A stretch of 64,000 bases of DNA, taken from contig JANQOK010000016.1 in NCBI GenBank assembly GCA_028289645.1, positions 789,966 to 853,965 on the forward strand. Reading direction: 5' to 3'. How positions within the stretch are numbered: the stretch's first letter is position 1; each line of letters opens with the position of its first letter. Of the stretch, positions 42,803 through 51,152 are shown piece by piece. Position numbers and translations under genes: made by a program. This DNA comes from Anderseniella sp. Lineage in GTDB: Bacteria > Pseudomonadota > Alphaproteobacteria > Rhizobiales > Aestuariivirgaceae. The notes beneath the pieces were generated by a model. The model was not told the origin of the DNA, did no database searches, and saw only the letters and a program-made list of their open reading frames with translations.

Positions 42803-42948
42803 GAAATGATGCCAGTTTCAAATACCTACGGCGCCAGAATTTCTGCTGAGGATTGCCGTTTCAAATTACGGTTGGTGGATAAATTGGTGGATGGACTTAA
42901 TCCACTTATCTATTACTCCAACCTAAATGAGAGCTTATCAAAAAAGAA

Positions 42949-43023
42949 TGGCTCCCCGGGAGGGATTCGAACCCCCGACCGATCGGTTAACAGCCGATTG
43001 CTCTACCACTGAGCTACCGAGGA
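42949..43023 (-). tRNA. tRNA-Asn (anticodon GTT)
   Basis: The minus strand folds into a full 75-nt cloverleaf including an encoded CCA end. It has the 7-bp acceptor TCCTCGG/CCGGGGA, the D-arm GCTC-AGTGGTA-GAGC, the anticodon stem ATCGG/CCGAT around the loop CTGTTAA (anticodon GTT, Asn), and the T-arm GGGGG-TTCGAAT-CCCTC. Its 3' end faces the lower-GC accessory patch, the usual orientation for an integration site. Confidence 0.96.
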
Positions 43024-43161
43024 AGGATGGCCTGCCTATAGCAGACAGTTTCGCGGTGTTAAAGCCCAATTTGGCATATTCTGTCACTAAGTTTGAAATC
43101 TGTTTTGATACATTGGCCAGTGCACTTGTATCGCGACGGCTGAATGGTTAGATGGCCCGCT

Positions 43162-43467
43162 ATGACGAGACGCGTCCGCATCGGTAATCACTCCCTGAAA
43201 GTGCCCGGCAGCCCGACCGCGCGCAGACTGCTTGGCGCCGGCCTTGTTGTTGGCGGGATATTGGGATTTCTGCCCATATTGGGCTTCTGGATGGTGCCGC
43301 TCGGCCTGCTCATCCTGTCTATCGATTCCAAGCTCGTCAGGCGCTGGCGGCGGCGCATGGAGGTCAGGCACGGTGCCTGGCTGAAGAGGCGCTACCCGAG
43401 AGTTGCCGCCCTGCTCGGCCTCAACAACAATGGCAACGGCAACCGGAAATCCAACCCGAAACGCTAG
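43162..43467 (+). CDS. Small membrane protein (PGPGW-like)
   Basis: This 101-residue protein has a basic N-terminus, two closely spaced hydrophobic segments ('RLLGAGLVVGGILGFLPILGFWMVPLGLLILSID' in pieces, residues 23-56) and a strongly basic C-terminus ('RRWRRRMEVRHGAWLKRR'). The two-helix hairpin with 'LPILGFWMVPLGLLILS' resembles the PGPGW transmembrane family, which has no known function. It is convergent with the TetR gene, and the stops overlap by 4 bp. The ATG at 43162 begins the conserved part; upstream starts give a short odd extension. Confidence 0.65.
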   Translation: MTRRVRIGNHSLKVPGSPTARRLLGAGLVVGGILGFLPILGFWMVPLGLLILSIDSKLVRRWRRRMEVRHGAWLKRRYPRVAALLGLNNNGNGNRKSNPKR

Positions 43468-44099
43468 CCGGGCGAGGACCTGAGCAGCGACGGCGTGGTC
43501 TCGGCGATCAGCGCTTCGACATCGAGACCGGGAGCGACTTTGGCATAGTCTTCGTCGATCAGCAGCGATGCGGCGCCGTGCACGAACGTCCACAGTTTTA
43601 CCGCTATGGTTTCCGGGTCACCGGGCACATCGTGGCGTTCACAATACAGAGCAACCTGCTCGATCACGCTGCCGAAACACTTCATGCCATCGTCTTCAAC
43701 GCTGGAGGCCTTCTTGAGCAGCGGGTGCTGGCCGAACATCAGCCGGAACAGGCGCTGCTCGTCAACGGCGAAGCGCACATAGGCATGGCCCATTGCAATC
43801 ATGCCGGCCAGGGTGGCGACCCCGGCGTCTTCCACGGCAGCCATTGAGCGCCTGGTCAATTCATCAAACCCCTTGCCCATGACCAGTTCGAGCACCTCAT
43901 TACGGTCCCGGAAGTGCTTGTAGGGTGCAGCCGTCGAAACACCGGCCTGCTGACAGGCATCGGACAGCTTGAAGTTTTCAGCGCCGTCACGCCTGACGAG
44001 ATCATAGGACGCCAGCACCATCGCCTCCTTCAGATCGCCATGATGATAGCGGGACTTGGCCTGCACGGCGCCGCCGGTATCCCGGATTTGTGTCGTCAT
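43464..44099 (-). CDS. TetR-family transcriptional regulator of the RND efflux operon
   Basis: This 211-residue repressor has an N-terminal TetR domain with 'YHHGDLKEAMVLASYDLVRRDG', 'FKLSDACQQAGVSTAAPYKHFRDRNEVLELV' in pieces (recognition helix 'STAAPYKHF'), and a C-terminal WHG-type (TetR_C_33) ligand domain containing 'LWTFVHGAASLLI'. The start at 44099 is preferred over an upstream one that would read through the operator region. It is divergent from the RND efflux genes. Three GTTAG-N5-CTAAC-like palindromes lie between them, so it very probably represses both itself and the pump. Confidence 0.9.
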   Translation of the reverse strand: MTTQIRDTGGAVQAKSRYHHGDLKEAMVLASYDLVRRDGAENFKLSDACQQAGVSTAAPYKHFRDRNEVLELVMGKGFDELTRRSMAAVEDAGVATLAGMIAMGHAYVRFAVDEQRLFRLMFGQHPLLKKASSVEDDGMKCFGSVIEQVALYCERHDVPGDPETIAVKLWTFVHGAASLLIDEDYAKVAPGLDVEALIAETTPSLLRSSPG

Positions 44100-44126
44100 C
44101 AAAAAAACCCTGTCTGGATCACAAAT

Positions 44127-44188
44127 GTTAGACCGGCTAACTTTTTTCTTGCAAGTTAGCTGATCTAACATATGTTAGTCGACGTAAC
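44127..44188. promoter_or_regulatory. Three TetR-type operators and the RND promoter
   Basis: The dyad GTTAG-N5-CTAAC occurs at 44127-44141 and 44155-44169, and with one mismatch (GTAAC) at 44174-44188. A promoter with -35 TTGCAA (44149-44154) and -10 TATGTT (44171-44176), 16 bp apart, straddles the middle site, so a bound repressor would block RNA polymerase. Confidence 0.7.
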
Positions 44189-44219
44189 TTTCAAGGTCAA
44201 AACTCGAAAGGACCGACGC

Positions 44220-45389
44220 GTGAGTGACCTTAACAACTATAGCGAGAACACACCTGAGAGCAAATCACCCGGGCTGACACGTAAGCTTTTGCGCGGCTTC
44301 CTGGTCAGTTGCACGGCACTGGCGATCGTCGCTGCAACAGGTGGCGGGATAGCCGCCCTGCAGTATCGTGCTTCGAGTGAGCCGCAGCCTGAACAGCATC
44401 CGCCGCTCGCCGTCACAACGCTGCCGGTCAAGATGCAGGACCAGTATGTCACCCGGACCCGCTATGTCGGACGCCTGGAACCGGAGCGCCAGACCAGCCT
44501 TGCCTTCGAACGGGCCGGCCTGGTTGTCAGCATCGCCGTGGACGAGGGTGCCAGGGTGCGCGCCGGCGACATCATCGCGAAACTGGATACCGACAGGCTG
44601 ATGGCTGACCGCAAGCGGCTGCAAGCGCGCAAACGGGAACTGGAGGCAGAACGCACACTTGCCGAGCTGACACTGTCGCGCCAGTCCAACCTGCGCAAGA
44701 AGGGCTTCACCCCGAAACAAATCGAGGATGAAGCAACCGCAAGCGTGGGACGCATATCAGCCGCGATTGACCAGGTTTCCGCCCAGATTGACCTGGTCGA
44801 CATCGATATCAGAAAGTCCGTGCTGACCGCACCGTTTGACGGCGTGGTCGGAACCCGCAGCATCGATGACGGCAGTGTCATCGCCGCCGGGACAGCGGTT
44901 GTGTCGCTGCTGGAGGCCGGCAAGCCGCAAGCGCGCATCGGGCTGCCACCGGACGTTGCCCGCTCGCTTGATCCCGACAGCCAGTACCAGATCATGACCG
45001 ATGCCGGACCGGTTCCGGCGCGCATGTCGTCCATGCGCCCGGACCTGCAGACTGCCACCCAGACTGTTCCGGTGCTGTTTGACCTGAGTTCATCAAACGG
45101 GACCGCCTTCCAGCAGATCGTGACGCTGAACGTTGAAACACCGGTCCGCAAGCGCGGCACCTGGCTGCCGCTCACAGCGCTGAAGGAGGGTCACAAGGGA
45201 TTGTGGTCTGTTCTGGTGGTTGCAGCACGCGACGGACAGGCCAAGGTCGAGACCGAGGCAGTGGAGGTGCTGCATGTGGAAGGCGAGCAGGCCTATGTGC
45301 GCGGCACCCTGGCGCCTGGTGCAAAGATTGTATCCACCGGCGGCCACAGGGTCGTTTCAGGCCAGCTCGTTGCGCTGACCGGAGGCTGA
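44220..45389 (+). CDS. RND efflux periplasmic adaptor (HlyD/AcrA family)
   Basis: This 389-residue protein has an N-terminal membrane anchor (about 20-45, 'GFLVSCTALAIVAATGGGIAAL'). It then shows the membrane-fusion-protein order: 'RYVGRLEPERQTSLAFERAGLVVSIAVDEGARVRAGDIIAKLD' in pieces (first lipoyl half), a helical hairpin at about 130-190, 'KSVLTAPFDGVVGTRSIDDGSVIAAG' (second lipoyl half), then a beta-barrel. The GTG at 44220 was chosen because it follows AAGGA and leaves the operators outside the gene. An ATG at 44172 is in frame but lies within the operator array. It links the downstream pump to an outer-membrane channel not found in the window. Confidence 0.9.
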   Translation: MSDLNNYSENTPESKSPGLTRKLLRGFLVSCTALAIVAATGGGIAALQYRASSEPQPEQHPPLAVTTLPVKMQDQYVTRTRYVGRLEPERQTSLAFERAGLVVSIAVDEGARVRAGDIIAKLDTDRLMADRKRLQARKRELEAERTLAELTLSRQSNLRKKGFTPKQIEDEATASVGRISAAIDQVSAQIDLVDIDIRKSVLTAPFDGVVGTRSIDDGSVIAAGTAVVSLLEAGKPQARIGLPPDVARSLDPDSQYQIMTDAGPVPARMSSMRPDLQTATQTVPVLFDLSSSNGTAFQQIVTLNVETPVRKRGTWLPLTALKEGHKGLWSVLVVAARDGQAKVETEAVEVLHVEGEQAYVRGTLAPGAKIVSTGGHRVVSGQLVALTGG

Positions 45390-45394
45390 CGACC

Positions 45395-48300
45395 ATGTCC
45401 ACTCTGCTGTACCGCAACAGGCGGGTGTTTGCCCTCGTCGTGGTCATGATGCTGGCCACCGGACTGTCGGCGCTTCTGACCATCGGGCGCCAGGAAGACC
45501 CGACCATCACCAACCTGTTCGCCACTGTCGTGACACCTTATCCCGGCGCCGATCCGTCGCGGGTAGAGGCCCTGGTCACCGAAAAGATCGAGACCGAGCT
45601 GAAGGAAATCCCCGAGATCGCCGAGATAAATTCGGTATCCAGAACCGGCATATCGGTGGTGCAAGTGGAATTGTCACAATTCATCTCCGACCAGCAGATC
45701 GAGCAGAGCTGGTCGGAAATCCGTGATGCGTTGTCCGATGCCGCACGGGAGTTTCCACAAGGCGTGGCCCAGCCGGAGTTCGACAATGACCGGACCGGCG
45801 CGTTCACAGCGATTTTCGCCCTGCAGCCGGCCGACCCCGGCAATGCCAACATTGCCATCGTGCAGCGTATCGGCGAAGCGTTTCAGGACCGGTTGAGAAC
45901 CGTGTCCGGCACCAAGCTGGTGGACATTTACGGCGCCAGTCCGGAGGAAATCACGGTCAGCGTCGACACCAGGCGGCTGACCGCACTTGGCCTGACCGCA
46001 ACTGCCGTCTCGGATGCCATAGCACAGGCTGACACCAAGGTGCGCGCCGGCCAGGTGCGCGGGCCGACAACAGACCTGCTGATCGAAGTGGACGGCGAGA
46101 TAAAGGCCATCGACCGGATACTCGAGATCCCGGTAAAGACCGGTGAGCAAGGCCTGCTGGTCAAGGTCGGCGACGTTGCCAAAGTGACCCGCGGCCTACG
46201 CCAGCCTACTACCAGCATAGCCATCATCGACGGCAATCCCGGCATTCTGGTTGCCGCGCGCATGGAAGACGACCTGCAGGTGGATGCCTGGTCGGCCCGC
46301 ATTGCGGCAACCGCACAGGAGTTTTCCGGTTCGTTGCCGGCTGGCATCAAGCTGGAACAGTTGTTCGACCAGGCCCAGTACACAGCCGACCGGCTGTCGG
46401 GGGTACTGCAGAACATGGCAATCGGCACATCGCTGGTCATCGCTGTGCTGTTCTTCACGCTGGGATGGCGGGCGGCGTTCATCGTGGCCATGGTGATCCC
46501 GTTCGCCACCATCGTGTCAATCGCCGGCCTGCAGGCGGCCGGCATTCCGATCCACCAGATGTCCATCACCGGCCTGATCGTCGCACTCGGTCTGCTGGTC
46601 GACGGCGCCATCGTCATGACAGACGAAGTTCGCAAGCGCCTGCAGGCTGGCGCCGCCAAGCTCGAAGCGGTCGAGAGGGCGGTGAAACGACTGACGGTTC
46701 CGCTAATTGCGTCGACCGCGACTACGGTATTTGCCTTCATGCCCATGGCCCTGCTGCCGGGCCCCGCCGGCGACTTTGTCGGATCAATCGCACTGGCGGT
46801 GATCATCATGCTGGTGGTGTCACTGGGACTTGCGCTCACCTTCACGCCGGCGCTGGCCGGATGGATGCTGCCGGCCGGTGCAGATGGTGAGACACGGCGC
46901 GGGTTTGCCGGCGGCATGACGTTCGGGCCGCTTGGCAGGATGTTTGCCGCCACCGTGCGCATGGCCCTGCGCAATCCCGGCCTTGCCATCGCCGCTTCAT
47001 TGATGCTGCCGGTGATCGGCTTCGGGTCGTTCCAGACCCTCAAGCCGCAATTCTTCCCCGGTGTGGACCGCAACCAGTTCTACGTCCAGGTAAAGCTTGC
47101 CGACGGCACCGCCATCTCCGAAACGCTCAAGGTGGCGCAGAAAGTCGAGCGGGTGATCAAGGCCGAACCGCAAGTCAGCGAAGTGACCTGGGTGATCGGG
47201 GAAAGCGCGCCCGCGTTCTACTACAACATGCAGGCCAACCAGGACGGTGTGCCCAGCTTTGCCGAAGCGCTGGTCACCACCACCTCGCCACAGGCTACCG
47301 AAGACATGCTCGACCGGCTGCAGAAGAAGCTGGATGGCGCCGCACCGGCGGCCCGGGTGATCGTGCGCGGGCTGGTGCAGGGTCCGCCGGTCAACGCGCC
47401 GGTTGAAATCCGTGTCGTCGGCCAGAACCTCGCCACGCTGCTCGAACTAGGCGAGAAGGTGCAGTTGGTGATGCAGCAGGTGCCGGGCATCATGATCACC
47501 CGCACCGAGATCGGTGCGGGCGCGCCCAAGCTCAAGCTGGAACTGTCGGAAGAAAAGGCGCGGCTGGCCGGCATGACGCTTGGCCAGGTCGCACAGCAAC
47601 TGGAAGGCCGGCTGGAAGGGGTCACCGGCGGATCGATCATCGAAGCCAGCGAGGAACTTCCGGTGCGCGTGCGCACCGCTGCCAGCGGCCGCGGATCGGT
47701 CGACGCCATTGCCAGCCTGGACCTGAGCATGGCGCAAGGCGGTGGACAACAGTCAGGCCTGGATATTGTCGGCATTCCAATCAACGCACTGGGCGACCTG
47801 AAAGTGGTGCCGTCGGAAACGGCGATCTACCGGCGCAACAGCGAACGCATCAACACCATCCAGGGCTTTGTGGAGCGCAATGTCCTGCCCGAGCAGGCAC
47901 TGCAGATCGTGCAGCAGCGCATTGCCGACAGCGGCCTGACGCTGCCGCCCGGGTACCGGCTGGAGCTGGGCGGGGACTCCGACGCGCGCGACGAGACCCT
48001 GCGCAACCTGTTAGGCCCCCTCGGCCTGATCATCGCGCTCACGGTTGCCGTGATCTTCCTGACCTTCGGCTCCTACCGGCTGTCGCTGGTTGCCGGAGTG
48101 GTATCGATCATGTCGATGGGACTGAGCCTGCTGGCGCTGGCGATCTTCCAGTATCCGTTCGGCATTCAGGCGGTGATCGGCGTCATCGGGTCAATCGGCG
48201 TGTCGATCAATGCGGCGATCATCATCCTGACGGCAATGCAGGCCAATGCCGGGGCGATGCGCGGCGAGATCGGCGAAATGGTCAATGTGGTGACCGGCCA

Positions 48301-48541
48301 GAGCCGTCACATCGTGTCGACGACGCTGACCACATTCGGCGGGTTCCTGCCGCTGATCCTGGAAGGCGGCGGGTTCTGGCCGCCATTCGCCATGGCCATC
48401 GCCGGTGGCGTGCTGTTGTCCACGGTGGTGTCGTTCTTCTTCGTGCCGCCAGCATTCGCACTGCTGACCCGCTATGGCCGGCTGCCGGGTGCAACTGCCG
48501 AACATCAGGTTCAGGTGCCACAACGCGTAGTTGCCACCTAG
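45395..48541 (+). CDS. RND-family efflux permease (AcrB/HAE1 or heavy-metal-like branch)
   Basis: This 1048-residue inner-membrane pump has the duplicated RND layout of 12 helices and two large periplasmic loops. The first loop contains 'VVTPYPGADPSRVEALVTEKIE' and 'EIPEIAEINSVSRTGISVVQVEL', and the TM4 segment 'GLIVALGLLVDGAIVMTDEV' has the proton-relay Asp but only one of the usual adjacent Asp pair. The second half includes 'PGYRLELGGDSDARDETLRNLL' and 'IGVIGSIGVSINAAIIILTAMQANAGAMRGE' in pieces. The length is typical. The start follows GGAGG and lies 5 bp after the adaptor stop. No outer-membrane factor gene is nearby, so it probably shares a TolC-type channel. Confidence 0.93.
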   Translation: MSTLLYRNRRVFALVVVMMLATGLSALLTIGRQEDPTITNLFATVVTPYPGADPSRVEALVTEKIETELKEIPEIAEINSVSRTGISVVQVELSQFISDQQIEQSWSEIRDALSDAAREFPQGVAQPEFDNDRTGAFTAIFALQPADPGNANIAIVQRIGEAFQDRLRTVSGTKLVDIYGASPEEITVSVDTRRLTALGLTATAVSDAIAQADTKVRAGQVRGPTTDLLIEVDGEIKAIDRILEIPVKTGEQGLLVKVGDVAKVTRGLRQPTTSIAIIDGNPGILVAARMEDDLQVDAWSARIAATAQEFSGSLPAGIKLEQLFDQAQYTADRLSGVLQNMAIGTSLVIAVLFFTLGWRAAFIVAMVIPFATIVSIAGLQAAGIPIHQMSITGLIVALGLLVDGAIVMTDEVRKRLQAGAAKLEAVERAVKRLTVPLIASTATTVFAFMPMALLPGPAGDFVGSIALAVIIMLVVSLGLALTFTPALAGWMLPAGADGETRRGFAGGMTFGPLGRMFAATVRMALRNPGLAIAASLMLPVIGFGSFQTLKPQFFPGVDRNQFYVQVKLADGTAISETLKVAQKVERVIKAEPQVSEVTWVIGESAPAFYYNMQANQDGVPSFAEALVTTTSPQATEDMLDRLQKKLDGAAPAARVIVRGLVQGPPVNAPVEIRVVGQNLATLLELGEKVQLVMQQVPGIMITRTEIGAGAPKLKLELSEEKARLAGMTLGQVAQQLEGRLEGVTGGSIIEASEELPVRVRTAASGRGSVDAIASLDLSMAQGGGQQSGLDIVGIPINALGDLKVVPSETAIYRRNSERINTIQGFVERNVLPEQALQIVQQRIADSGLTLPPGYRLELGGDSDARDETLRNLLGPLGLIIALTVAVIFLTFGSYRLSLVAGVVSIMSMGLSLLALAIFQYPFGIQAVIGVIGSIGVSINAAIIILTAMQANAGAMRGEIGEMVNVVTGQSRHIVSTTLTTFGGFLPLILEGGGFWPPFAMAIAGGVLLSTVVSFFFVPPAFALLTRYGRLPGATAEHQVQVPQRVVAT

Positions 48542-48645
48542 GACATCAATCGGCAAGTTTGCAGGCTCACTGACCACGCTCTGTGTCCGCGAAGACTGGA
48601 TTTCCGTTTTCGCGGGCACGCGCATAGAAAGAATTCATCACCACT

Positions 48646-48730
48646 GTCATCCCAGCGAAGGCTGGGATCCAATGCTCCCCGGCGTTCTGGCACAAGCGAG
48701 GAAGTGGATTCCAGCCTTCGCTGGAATGAC
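48646..48730. repeat. MITE-like palindromic intergenic element, copy 1
   Basis: An 85-bp element is bounded by 26-bp inverted repeats: 'GTCATCCCAGCGAAGGCTGG' on the left matches the complement of 'CCAGCCTTCGCTGGAATGAC' on the right at 24 of 26 positions. Each arm is itself a hairpin (CCAGC-GAAG-GCTGG). It lies between convergent genes and resembles the common alphaproteobacterial 'GTCATYCC' repeats. Confidence 0.7.
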
Positions 48731-48764
48731 GATAGTACGAGACTCTTTTAATCCGTCCGACGCC

Positions 48765-50030
48765 CTAGTCCAACTTGCCCGCCGCATAGGCAACTGCGTC
48801 GATGGTCTGCTCGATGTCGGCGTCGGTCAGGGCCAGGCACGGATACAGCTTGCCCGGCGACTTGAAGATGCCCTTCTCGCGCAGCAGCTTGTTGAAGCGC
48901 AGATTGCGGGCAGCGTCGGCCTTGTAGACGTCACGGTAATCATTGATCTTCGTCGATGTGAACAGCACGTCGAACAGGGTTGGGTCACCGACAATCTGGT
49001 GATCGAAGCCGGCCTTGCCGAGATGTTCGGAAATGGCGTCCATCAGGGTCTTGCCGAGTGAACGCAGTTTTTCGTACTGGCCCGGGCGGCGCAGAATCTC
49101 CATGGTCTTCATGCCGGCAACCGCCGCAATCGGGTTGCCGCTCAAGGTGCCCAACTGCATCAGGAAGCCTTCCGAGCCGACCTTCTGCTTGTCGAAATGC
49201 GCCATGATGTCGGCCTTGCCGGCAATGGCCGCCAGCGGAAAGCCGCCGCCGATGATCTTGCCGAGCGTGCACACATCCGGCGTCACGCCATACAGTTCCT
49301 GTGCCCCGCCATAGGCAAAGCGGAAGCCGGTGACGATCTCGTCGAACACCAGCACGATGCCGTGCCGATCGCATTCCTCGCGCAGCGCCTGCAGGAATCC
49401 CGGCGCCGGCGGAATCACCCGCTGCAGCGGCTCCACGATAATGCCGGCAATCTCGTGACCATGCTCGGCGATCAGAGAGCGGGCAAACTCGATGTCGTTG
49501 AACGGCGCGACCAGCATCTCATCGCGCACGCCGGACGGTATGCCGGCGGAATCGGGCACAGCAACCGGGAAGTTGGTGAGATGCTCCGGCGCCAGGCTCA
49601 TCTGGGCCTCGGCCGACATGCCGTGATAGCCGCCTTCAAACTTCATGATCTTGTCGCGGCCGGTGAACGCGCGGGCCAGCCGCATGGCATACATGTCGGC
49701 CTCGCCGCCTGATGTGACATAACGGACCTGCTCGCCACAGGCCATGGCATCGCAGATCTGTTCGGCCAGCTCGATGCCGGCGGCATTGTTGGCGAAGAAG
49801 GTCATTCCCTTCGGCAGTTGCTCGCGCACCGCCTCAAGCACTTCCGGATGGCCATGTCCGAGCAGCATCGGGCCTGAGCCGATCAGATAGTCGACATACT
49901 CGTTGCCGTCTTCGTCCCAGACCCGCGAGCCTTTGCCTTCGCGAATGACGATGCCCGGGTCGAAGTTGCCAAACCCGCCGGCCGGCAGCACGGCGTTGGC
50001 CCGGTCAATCCAGCTCGATTGCGACTTCAT
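48765..50030 (-). CDS. Class III PLP-dependent aminotransferase (glutamate-1-semialdehyde aminomutase-like)
   Basis: This 421-residue enzyme has 'SGGEADMYAMRLARAFTGRDKIMKFEGGYHG' in pieces, the cofactor Asp230 in 'LVFDEIVTGFR', and the PLP-binding Lys258 in 'CTLGKIIGGGFP'. This is the fold of GSA aminomutase and related transaminases. A heme-pathway role is unlikely, because it sits at the end of a five-gene catabolic operon (DMGDH-like, MDR, two enolase-superfamily enzymes, aminotransferase). It may move the amino group of a semialdehyde or amino acid formed in that pathway. The start follows AGGAG. Confidence 0.88.
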   Translation of the reverse strand: MKSQSSWIDRANAVLPAGGFGNFDPGIVIREGKGSRVWDEDGNEYVDYLIGSGPMLLGHGHPEVLEAVREQLPKGMTFFANNAAGIELAEQICDAMACGEQVRYVTSGGEADMYAMRLARAFTGRDKIMKFEGGYHGMSAEAQMSLAPEHLTNFPVAVPDSAGIPSGVRDEMLVAPFNDIEFARSLIAEHGHEIAGIIVEPLQRVIPPAPGFLQALREECDRHGIVLVFDEIVTGFRFAYGGAQELYGVTPDVCTLGKIIGGGFPLAAIAGKADIMAHFDKQKVGSEGFLMQLGTLSGNPIAAVAGMKTMEILRRPGQYEKLRSLGKTLMDAISEHLGKAGFDHQIVGDPTLFDVLFTSTKINDYRDVYKADAARNLRFNKLLREKGIFKSPGKLYPCLALTDADIEQTIDAVAYAAGKLD

Positions 50031-50041
50031 GATGGTTGCTC

Positions 50042-51145
50042 CTAGTTCAACTCGATAACAGGTGTCCCCAGACGGTCGGGATCGGGCGCCACGCCAAGGC
50101 CGACACCGTCCGGCGGTTCGATGCGGCCATCTTTCCGCACCGGGGCGGTATCATCAAGGCGCGGCGACACATAACCGGACAGATCGCACACATTCATCAG
50201 GTTGTCCGGAATGGTGGACACACCCAGATGCAGCAGGGCCGCCGTGGTGATGTCCGAACCCCAGGTGTCCTCAATGCACATTTTCGCGCCCAAGTGCAGG
50301 CACAGGTCGCGGGCCCGGCGCATGGCACTCATGCCACCGAACTTGGACAGCTTCAACGCGACCGCATCCATACAGCCGAGCTCGTGAGCCAGCAGGAGCG
50401 ATGCGGTGTCATGGGCGCATTCATCCATTTTCATCGGCAGTCCCGTGGCACTGCGCACAGCGGCGCACTGGTCCAGGGTCCGGCATGGCTGCTCCAACAT
50501 GATATCGAGATGGGCAACGGCCCGGCCGACGCGGGTCGCATCCAGGCGGGAGGCGCCGCAGTTCCAGTCGCCGTAAACCAGAGGGCCGTCACCGACGGCC
50601 TCGCGCACTTTTGCCAGGCGCTCCACATCTGCGCGCCAGTCGGCATCGGCGCCGAGCTTGGCCTGGAACTGGCGGATGCCGGATTGATACGCCTCGCGCG
50701 CCATGCGGGCCATCTCGTCAGGCGCCACGCAGGTGATGGAATGATAGAGCGGCATGGTTTGCTGGCGCCTGCCGCCGAGCAGGGAATACAGCGGCAAGCC
50801 TGCGACCTGCGCTGTCAGGTCCCACAAGGCGGTGTCGACGGCGGACTTGGCGTAGTCATGACCGTGCAGGAAGTGATCAAGCCGGTCCATGAGCGCTTCC
50901 GGGCCGACCGGATCTGCGCCCAGCAGCACCGGCGCCATTTCCTCGACAGCCGGGGCGACGCCGCGCGCATAGGCCGGCAGGTAGTGCGGGATCGGACACA
51001 CCTCGCCCCAGCCGCAATGGCCACTGTCGGTTTCCAGACGCACGACGGCGGTCTCCACCGTGTCACAGGTCTTGCCATCGGCCATGTAGTAGGTCGCATG
51101 GCTGGTCAAGGGCACAAGCCAGACGGTGATGGCGGTTATCTTCAT
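50042..51145 (-). CDS. Enolase-superfamily enzyme A (cis-3-hydroxyproline dehydratase/MLE-like)
   Basis: This 367-residue protein has the capping domain 'MKITAITVWLVPL...' and 'GWGEVCPIPHYLPAYARGV', a pattern I recognise from amino-acid-type enolase-superfamily enzymes. Metal ligands are visible in 'YGDWNCG' (Asp), 'LEQPCR' (Glu) and 'KMDECAHD' (Asp). The lysine strand reads 'FQAKLG', with the first Lys of KxK replaced by Gln. The opposite-face Lys is in 'ALKLSKFGG'. It might act as an epimerase, racemase or dehydratase on a cyclic amino acid or betaine. The ATG at 51145 was chosen because it begins the conserved fold; the frame is open further upstream. Confidence 0.82.
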   Translation of the reverse strand: MKITAITVWLVPLTSHATYYMADGKTCDTVETAVVRLETDSGHCGWGEVCPIPHYLPAYARGVAPAVEEMAPVLLGADPVGPEALMDRLDHFLHGHDYAKSAVDTALWDLTAQVAGLPLYSLLGGRRQQTMPLYHSITCVAPDEMARMAREAYQSGIRQFQAKLGADADWRADVERLAKVREAVGDGPLVYGDWNCGASRLDATRVGRAVAHLDIMLEQPCRTLDQCAAVRSATGLPMKMDECAHDTASLLLAHELGCMDAVALKLSKFGGMSAMRRARDLCLHLGAKMCIEDTWGSDITTAALLHLGVSTIPDNLMNVCDLSGYVSPRLDDTAPVRKDGRIEPPDGVGLGVAPDPDRLGTPVIELN

Positions 51146-51152
51146 CGCTGCG

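Larger units (their letters stand above)
38837..42948. mobile_element. Putative decayed accessory island next to tRNA-Asn
   Basis: This block has visibly lower GC than its surroundings and abuts the 3' end of a tRNA-Asn gene, a classical integration site. It contains an AlpA-like excision regulator fragment joined to a truncated nuclease, immunity-type proteins, and GNAT, SRAP and HNH genes. No integrase or transposase is visible, so if it is an island it has lost its mobility genes. The borders given are approximate. Confidence 0.4.
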
